Assembly: GCA_905221605.1 (NCBI GenBank) | Contig: CAJNDS010000128.1 | Span: 1 to 62,000, forward strand | Source: Symbiodinium natans | Lineage: Eukaryota > Sar > Dinophyceae > Suessiales > Symbiodiniaceae | Length of the DNA: 62,000 nt | Direction of reading: 5' to 3' | Part shown: one piece after another, positions 43,501 to 52,500 of the stretch | Layout: each line of letters opens with the position of its first letter | Numbering within the stretch: the first letter of the stretch is position 1 | Made by a program: the position numbers and the translations under genes | The notes under the pieces: model-generated | Seen by the model: only the letters and a program-made list of their open reading frames with translations | Database searches by the model: none | What the model was told of the DNA's origin: nothing

Positions 43501-46500
43501 GGGGGCTTTTTGACCTAGTTACCTAGCTTGAGGCCGTGCAGTGCTTGCTGCAAAGCATATCAAAGCTTTCCAAAGCCATCATGCGAGCATTGTGTTTGCA
43601 AATGCCGGGGGCGGGGGGGGGGGGGTGCAGAAGCCTGCTTCAAACGCACCCGCTTGCTTAGGACGGGCTGTTTTTTTTTCCGTGCAATGCTTGCTTCAAA
43701 GCATATGAATCCTTTCCAAACCCCATCATGCGCGCATTGTGCTCAACGCCCCCCCAACTTCTCCCTCCCCGCTTGTCCTGGGATGTGAGCCGTGCCAAGT
43801 ATGCTTCAAAGGCATACGACTCCTTTCCAAGCTTAGAGTTTAAGGTTTACGGTTTAGGGGTTAGCGGTTTTAGGGTTCTAGCTGGGGTTCTTAGGGTTTT
43901 TAGGGTTTTGATGGTTTTTAGGGTTTTTAGGGTTTTGAGGGTTTTTAGGGTTTTTAGGACTCTGAGGTGCCATGTTGCTCCGAAACGAAGCTGGGGTGCC
44001 TGCAGAGTCGATTCTCTGCACGCCTCCTGGCAAAAGGTATGGAGAGGTCTGGCGAGGTCCAGGTGGTAGGCCTAGCTCCATGATGAATCAGGGCAATCCA
44101 CGATATGAGATAACTCAGGTGCTGATTTATATTCCTCATTTTCATTCCTATTGCGTCTGAGTTTTGACCTGCTCCTGCACCGTTGAAATGCAGCAGGAAC
44201 TCGAAAGGCGTCATCTGGAAGTCTGAGAATGGAACAAAGGGGAACTTCAAAAACGTTGAGCAGAAAGCTGCGGCAACGATTGGCGGCTTGGCTGCATGTG
44301 TGCAGTAGAGCCGAACACCAGTCTCGCTGCCTGTTGGACTTGTGCTGTTGGGCTTGCCAAATGAAGATGTGCCTTGTGCAGGGGAACCCACCGGCTACGA
44401 TCAGACCGACCTCATTGCCACTATCAAGCATCACAAGCCCGATGTCCTGATTGGTGTACCTTGGCCTCGTCAAAAGCTTCTTTTGGTCTGCGCAATGCGA
44501 GACTTGATTCCTTGTTGTGATGAGCTTGGGGTATCCTTTTTGGGATCCTCGGATATCCTCGGTTTGGAGAGTTGTTCAAAGTCTTGTCGGGTTCAGGCAG
44601 TTGGGCGGGCACCAAACTGCTTCAACAAAGACGTCGTCGAAGCTATGCTGGATGTGCAAAGAGAAAAGCCTGGGGGCGGCTCAGATTTGCACTTGGATTT
44701 GCTACACTGCTGCTGCACACGGACAGCTCTGTTTGCTTGAGCCGGGCTGAGAGGCCCCACATTGCTGGATGCGGACATTTTGTAGTCGTTTAGAATGTTG
44801 AACGAGTTTCTCGCATGGACTGAGGAGGCGGACGCCCCATCATCTTTGCCCTCTCCAACCCCTTGACGCAAGCAGAACTGACTGCAGCTGATTGCTACAA
44901 GTTCTCTGATGGACAGGCACCTTGGGGAAACAGTCTCAGTGGCCTTGAAGCTGATCAACGGCGTACTCGTAGCCAGAAATGGCACCACTTTGTTCGCACC
45001 ACTCCTTGCACTGCAACGACACTCCGTCTGCGGCTTGCGTGTTATGAGGTTTCCGTCGGACCAGGGTATAAGCACATGTGCGACAAGGACCTTGCTCCGA
45101 ACAGGAGCTGTAAGAGTGGTTGTGTCGGGTGCGGCTCAACTGTCGCGTCGGCTGTTCCTAGGACGCTTGGCCAATCGCTACTTGTAGAAGAATCCGAGAA
45201 CACTCCAAGAGCATTCCAAGATCACTCCGGGAAAGCACTCCATGATTGCACCAAAAGCACAAGAGCACTCCAAGCGATGACAGCGAAGAGCCTACAATTC
45301 AAGAAGGACACATTTGAGCGCGTGAAGCGGCTCAAAAACACGCTACTTGACGTCTCTTGACGTTTGAGGGCCCTTAAATTCGCACTGCGCTCAGGCGAGA
45401 GGCTTATTACAGCGACTGGGTTCTCTTTACCCTCAGCATAAGAATTCTAAAGAGACAATGAGCTCCGTAGCTGTACTCTGAAGGCTGTTTACACGATTTT
45501 GCGGAGATGACATCTCCAGAGGCTTTCTCCGTCTTCATGCTTCTTCCTTCCAAAGGCTCAACGCAGTGTGTTGTTTCTGAAGACAAGGCACAAGGCTTTT
45601 TCTCACGAAGCTAGACGGCATCGCTGTTTAACTTGACTTTGATAGCAGCAAGTGAACTCTCAGCATCTTTCAACCGAAAGGGCCTTCTTAAAATGCATCA
45701 CGCCAGATCCTGGGAAACGTTTTGCTCCAGCCGCAGCACAGCTGGGCACCTCATTTTTCACACAGGGTTCACAGGGTTTCAGGTTGAGTTGTCGCAAGAC
45801 GCAGAAGGTGGAATCTGCTGGAACCCACGTTCTAGGAAAAGGTTGGAAAGCCTTGCTGCCCCCTGGCCAAGGCAATCTTCGGCTCTGGTACCCGTTGCCT
45901 GCCTGTGGATGTCCATGGCAGGTTGGGGCTCTTCGACACGTGCACACACGCGCACACACAGACACACGGACACACAGAGTTTGGGAGTGGGACCGATGGG
46001 CACACGGGCAGGAAGCGGATTCCTGGCCAAGTGAACAATTTCTTCATCTTCCCGGGAATGTCCTTTGGAGCCTACTGGTGCCAGGCAGGGCATACATCAA
46101 CTCGAACAAACCAGGAGCTTAGCTTGTCCTAGCATCTGGGCAGGCGAAGAAGATTCCCGACAGATGGTTTATGATAGCAGCCATCACGGTGGCACAGTCC
46201 CTCGATGACAGGGACATGGAGGCGACAAATGTGAAGAGGGGGAGCTGAAGTGAGAAGACTCTGATCATGTTTTACGTGTTTCCGATAGCAGACTCAGCAC
46301 ATCCTTCTTGGCATCCTGCAGGCAGAGTCTGTATTGCCACACCCATCGCGCATTCAGCAAGTCAGCCACAATGTGGCCGTCAAAGTTGCCATGGCTGCCC
46401 AGCGAGAGCCTTGACTGCATGGCAGAATCATCGTGGGAGTGTGGACTGTCATTGGCTCGGCTTACCTCACGCCGCTTCTCGAATCTTCCCGGATCAGATG

Positions 46501-49500
46501 GCATCTCCAAATCTTCTTTGAACTGCATGGAAATGAAATGAAATGACAAAGCTGCGGAAGCCTACGGCGCGATCGCAGAAACCCAGAGCCCGAGAAGGGC
46601 AGACTTGGCATGATGCAGGCATCCTGGTTGTCCTGGTTCTCAATAGGTCCCAGCCCCCGGTCCCTTGGGGTTTCTCGCCGCTCCCAGTAGAAGCACTGAC
46701 AGAAACATGCAGAGACATACAGAAGCATGTAGAAGCATGTAGAGACATGGAGACACCGGTAACCACTAGTACCAATGAATGAGCCCAAGGAGCCAAATGA
46801 GACCTGTGGAACAGCCTAACGCCTCACCGACCTTGACCAGCTACGCATGGCACACTTCACACATTACCAGGCGTCAGTTCTCCGAAGCACAGGGTGGGTT
46901 GCGCAGGGTTTGGGTTACGCCAACCACTTTGCAAAGGACACCCTGCTCCCCATACTTGCGAGCGCCTAGGGCACGGGCAGAATCGTGCGTTGGTCCCCAA
47001 CCTGACGCAAGGGGATGAAGTTCCTTCTCGGGACCAAGACTCGACATTGGGCCTACACATGTATAGCCAAGTGCAAATTTGCGTACCCGACGCGCAAGGT
47101 TAACAGCAGCTGCTCTCGATTCGGATCGTACTCATGACACTAAATAATGAAGTGTTGCAATGCATCGAGGACGGCTTGGCACAGCACCCTCTGGGTGAGG
47201 ACATCACTGCAGTCAGTGCGGCTCTGAAGGTGGGGACTAGCAAGACAAGCTTTTAGGGGTGGACGGCTTGTTAACGTAGATTACGATCAGAGTGTGATGC
47301 TTCGGGGAAGCATGCAGAGAATCTTAATCTGTGTATGGGCATTTGCTGCCTGTTTGTTTTAGGGTTTGGTTTCTCCCTCAGGTGAGGCGATGGGCGCCAC
47401 TTCGCGTGCATGAGGGAGTCGGGCAAGTTTGCACCGACTGCAATGTCTCGTAGACGGCTCACCAGGCTCGAGGTTATCCGAGGAGCAGGCACGGGTTCGC
47501 GTGCGTCGAAGAAGAAGGAGTTGAAGTTTCGAACACAACTTAGCACTTAGGTCAATAAAGTCACTTAAGTGCTTTCCAGTTCTTTCCAGTACATGATTGC
47601 AGCGGCTGTTGCAGCGAACTGCTGCAGCGCGCGGCATGCTGATAATGTGTCGCATCTGGCGACAGTTTGTCAGGCTGTTGCTGGCAAGAATTCCGCTTTT
47701 CTTTCTTGGACTCACACTGCCACGGATAGATCTGGTGGCCCCAATGAGATGTCGAAGACATCAGCGGGGTTCTTCGGATTTTTCAAAAGTTATGAGAGGC
47801 GAGTGATCGTCAAAGTCCCGCGAACGTGCTGACTGAAGTGTGGTCTGCAATTTTCAGAAAAGCTCCAAGCTGGCATTTGGGAGATCCACATGATTTCTGC
47901 CTGTGGGATTGATGAAAGGCAGTTGAAGACAGGAGAGTGACAAGTGTCATAAGTCAGAAGTGTCCAAGGTCATGGACATTTGCCTTGGTTCCTTGGTCAC
48001 TCCACGGAACATCAAGGAGTTGCTGACACTCTACCCGCTCACCGCCTCTCGCGCAGCTGTGAAGATGAAGCAAGCTTTACTGAGAGCAGGATGTGGTGGC
48101 CCTGCTCAAGAAAGAGGTGATCAAGACATTGGGGTATGAGGCGGCTGCTCGGGGAAGCTGCGCTAGTTCGGCACACAAAGAAGGTCCTCACAAGCCTGGT
48201 TCCTGCCAAAGATCTCAGTTTGAATACTTGCAGGCCTCAAATACGGAAGGCAACCTGGAGTACCGGCGGCTGCTCATCAGAGCACTGCACGCATGCACAG
48301 GCTCCACCGACCCTAACAGGGACTTCTTTGGTAAATGAGTGACATCGTGAACGTTGCAAACGCTTCGGCTGTCAGGACAATATCCTGACCAAGCTCAGAG
48401 CGTCATGTTCCTGCTCATGGCCGCCTGACGTTGTTTGTCTGACTGCTTGTATGTCGTCGGCTTTGAAATGGGTTCAGGCAAGGCTTTCACAGAGGATGAT
48501 CTGCCAGGACTTCCTGACTGAGTCTGACCAAACGACGGCCACCGAAGTAGCTGCCGCCTTGACAACCTGCATTCAGTAGCCTTGGATGATGTGATCTTTG
48601 CTTGCATGGCACGTTTCTGCCAATTGTGTGCTCTTTTCTTCAAGGTCATGTTCCTTCGTGAGTTGATCGCGAACTATACAGCCAGGTTCTCGTGCACGAT
48701 TCTGGACTCTGTTGCAATGCAAGCTGATTTTTCTGTTGCTGACTTCGGTTTCCCGAGGACATGCGTTTGCCCATTCTTCAGCGCCTTGCCGAGTGCATCG
48801 GGGATGTCTCGCAGTCGCGCGTACCACCCTCAAGCGAGGAGTGTTTGCACCAAGCACGACGTTTAGAGATCACGCGGGCTTCGCAAAAGCTCTCCGCAGG
48901 GAATGGGTCTGCATGAATGCGCTGTTCATTGAGCTAGCTTCTTGAGGTCCTGCGCGGCTGCCTCTGGCTGTTCGGCGAGTACTGCGAGGATGAAGCCCTC
49001 ATTGAAAATGTCATCCAGGGAGTGCTGTCGGCAGTGAGGCTCACGGTTGCCCTGTCTAAGAATGCTGCGCCTTGAGACATAGCAGACATAGCTTTTGTAC
49101 GCTCTTGTGGCATCTGCCAGGCCGCTGCCCCTGGTCTTGGAAGAAGCATCAAAGGACAAGAAGGACTCAGGTAACAGTGAGAAGAAACAGCAGGATTCAA
49201 CTCGATGCTGCTTCATGTCGTCAAGAAGAGTATGACATTCATGGGGCGAAGGCCCCATATCTAAGCTTCTGAAGAGTTGTGAACTGGAGAACTCTCAGGA
49301 GAAGAAGGCACCAAAGATCACCACCAAAACTGTGGTGTTGGCAGATGGTACATATGGCCGCAGCCTGAGAAGCTCTCGTCAAAATCCCGATGTGCTAACA
49401 CAGCGTCTCCAAGGCACTCAGAACGTCTACGAAGGAGGCGAAGGAGAGCGCCATGCTGTTGTTACACAATTGCAAGCTCGAGGCTTGTCCTGGCATATCT

Positions 49501-52500
49501 TCCGGCTGGGCATCCGTGACAGGGGGGGGGGGGGGGGGAGGAGATCGGGCCCGATGCAACGGGCTGCCTGCCAGGTTCTGAAGGAATCTGGACTAGATAT
49601 GACTAGATATGACTAGAGGCTATGTCGAAGCCTTGGGACTTCGAGCTTCAAACACCAAGCAATTTCGGGCGGGAGTTTTTGGGTACAGGGTACGAGCGTG
49701 TCAGACCGGCAAACAGCTCACTCTGTTGACATGGAACGCTCTGTTTCATTCACCAGGTACGCTTAACCTGACTTCATTTGAGTCGAAGCAAGTTTCTGTA
49801 ATGCAGTTGGCATGCTATGCGAGGAGAGGAGGAGGAGGTTCCCGAAGAGAAGGCAAAGACTGAGTCAAAGAAGACGGCCTTGCGAACTTTGCTGCTTGGT
49901 GTGGGCCCCGATTCAACGAAGAGTACCACATTGTTACTACATTCCCCAACATGACTAAAGACATTCTTATCCCTGCGCAGGTGGCGATTTTCTCCTCTCG
50001 GCCATGGTCGGTGCCGCTCGGCCAGAAATGTCAGTCTTTACGTTGATCGGCGAGCAGATGCTATGAGCACACGGCTTCAAGCATGCTCAGCTGTTTCCAA
50101 GTGCACGCTTGGCTTAGCCCATCTCATCGGCCAAGCTCGACCGACATCTCCAGCATAAGGATGTAAGTCTCAGAGTAGATCTTACCATGCGGCACAGGTG
50201 TCGATGACAAAGCTGTGCATGAAGCTGAAGAAGCTACCTACAGGGATTCGGAACGAGGTGCCTCGCCACGTTTCTTTTGAAATTGGCCTGCTGCATTGGC
50301 ATCGTGCTTGCTGTGAGTTTTCGATGGATAGGGGAGTTTTTGCGCAAGCTGTCCAGTCGACCTGCCAAGGTCCTCCTGGTCATCGCAAATCTCTTCAAGC
50401 TTGTGAAGCAGCACGCTTGTGGCATTTGACTTAGCCATGGTCGGGATCTCTTCGCATGTGCTGGAGCTTGCCCTTCTTCCTGCAAGCAATCTCGAGCCGA
50501 AGTCAAGATCCTGATGGCCAGTTCCCATGGTTTTTCAGGCTGGAGACTTCGGAACATATAAAGCGGAACGGCACACCTGTTTTGGAATGGAAGTCCAATG
50601 AAGTCCACCCGTCTCAGCTCATTGAGACGTTGACGTTGTGGAAAGAGGCGTGCTGCACATCAAAATCCTTCCACGTACATGAGCAACTCGAAATGTCTTG
50701 ATGAGCGCTCGTTTCGATCACCAGGCTTTTGTGGAATCATAATTCTTCTGACTTCTTCTTGTCTTGTTTAACTGCTCGCTGTTTACTGCAGTTTCGCTGG
50801 CGTCGCTGCGGCGTTGCTGCGGCGTTGCTGCTGAGGTGGCGAGAAGTGCGACAGTGCTGTCCGACTCAGTCAATGCATCCGCGCGTTTGCAGTGCTCGGC
50901 CCGGGCCCTGCTGTAAAATTGAGAAGCGAAGCTAGAATCAGCTAGAAGTCGCGGAATCTCTGTTGACTCTAAGGCAACTCGCAGCTGCCGGACACGCAGC
51001 GTGCAGCCGCGCAGCTGGTTCAAGGCGATTGGACATCCAACTACGGCCGTGACCAGTTGGCGAAGGCAGTGTAATTCCACAGGGTTCGTTGTCTCGGTTT
51101 CTTCCAGATTGTGTCTCAGTGTCTCAAACAGCAGGTAGGAACATCATCTTTGGGATGAGATGGGCTGTACCTCTGTTCTCCGAACGCTCGCAGAACATTG
51201 GCAGAACTCCAGCAGAACACGTTCGTCTCAGCGGTGATGGCAGGTGCTGGAACTTGCCGCACAAAACTCGGAGTGGGCTCTCGGACAAGAGGAAGAGGTG
51301 CAGGACACTTGGAGCAAAGTGGTCTTGATGACGTCGCAAGCTTCGCCCAGTTGAGCCTTTCTTCTCTCTGCAAGTATGCCCGGACGACTTGACTTAATTG
51401 CGGACCTCACTCTAGACCCCCAAACACCATCCTGAATAACCCGGCAACGTAGGCTGTATTCAGGGGGTCCCCGACAGTAGAGGCTGCAACATGAATGAGG
51501 TATGTTTCCAGAAGCTAGGCCAGGTGCCACTAAGCAGATCACGGGTTTCGACTGTGTCCTCCTTGATACGCATCGCATGCGAATCGGAGCGCCGATCTCT
51601 GTCTCGGCTGGCTTGGTGATCTGGCGTAAAGCTATGATGCACTCAGTGAACGAAAGCGTGTTTTGCGAAGAAGCGACGCGGCTCCGACTTTCAGGGTCCT
51701 TGCTGTCTTGGGCTCTTTTATGTTCTTTTGCCTCCTGTCTGCTCATTCAATTCGACTCGCTGGCATCGAATCACTTACGTATGCAATGTCGTTTCGTCAT
51801 TTCGCAAGTTGGACCTCTAGGATTGGACACGTGACAGAGTAGGGCTGGACCGACGTGTAATAAATTGCATTGTTCGGTTCCGGGCTGCCAGTAGCCACCC
51901 AAACAGGAGAAGAGCGTTGGCCCGGACGAGTGCGTCATGTTCCGACAGCTTCGTGAAAGAAAGGGTGGAATCGGACCTACAGGTGCCAGAGCGGGGGTAG
52001 TGACTGGATGTGAGTGGTAGGAGTCATGATGAGCATTGTTAGACGTCTCCCAGCACAAGATGTCAGAAAAGATGTGAACAAAAGACGTGTCTCAGAAGGT
52101 GCCATGGACGACGATGAGGACTTCAGTGCAGCTCGGGGGGCCTTCCTGGCGCAGGCTGCTTGATTTTCTTTCTCCAGGATTAGGAGACAATCGCAAGCTG
52201 CCAGCAATGTGCAAGGCAGCTGCAGACGGGGCGCTGTTTGCAGAGCGCCTGGCCAAGGCTTGTGATTTGCATGTGCTGGACATCTGGAACGTGCTGGAAT
52301 CAGGATTAGCAAAGACTAGCATTCGGGGACAACGTGTCATGTATAAGTTTCAATGGCAGGTGTTCCAGAACTTGAAGATAGGGCCTACGAGCCTACGAAC
52401 GCATCGTAGGCAACTTTCGATAGAGATTGGGATGCAGCATGATGCAGCACTCTCAACAGTCTCAACATTTTAAACCTGTCTGAGTGAAAAGCAGCATTCC

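Larger units (their letters stand above)
42747..43966 (+). other. Malic enzyme intron with GA donor, telomere-like and satellite repeats
   Basis: The exon ends ...GCTAACTTGG and the best in-phase join uses a GA donor (GAAGCATC) and acceptor GACTCTGAG before GTGCCATGTTGC, giving SANLG-AMLLRNEAG. The 1220-bp intron holds short TTTAGGG copies (43027-43042), CTGGTCCTGTGGTCTT repeats (43300-43410), the ~105-bp satellite family, and a degenerate TTTTTAGGG array that runs almost to the acceptor. Confidence 0.6.
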
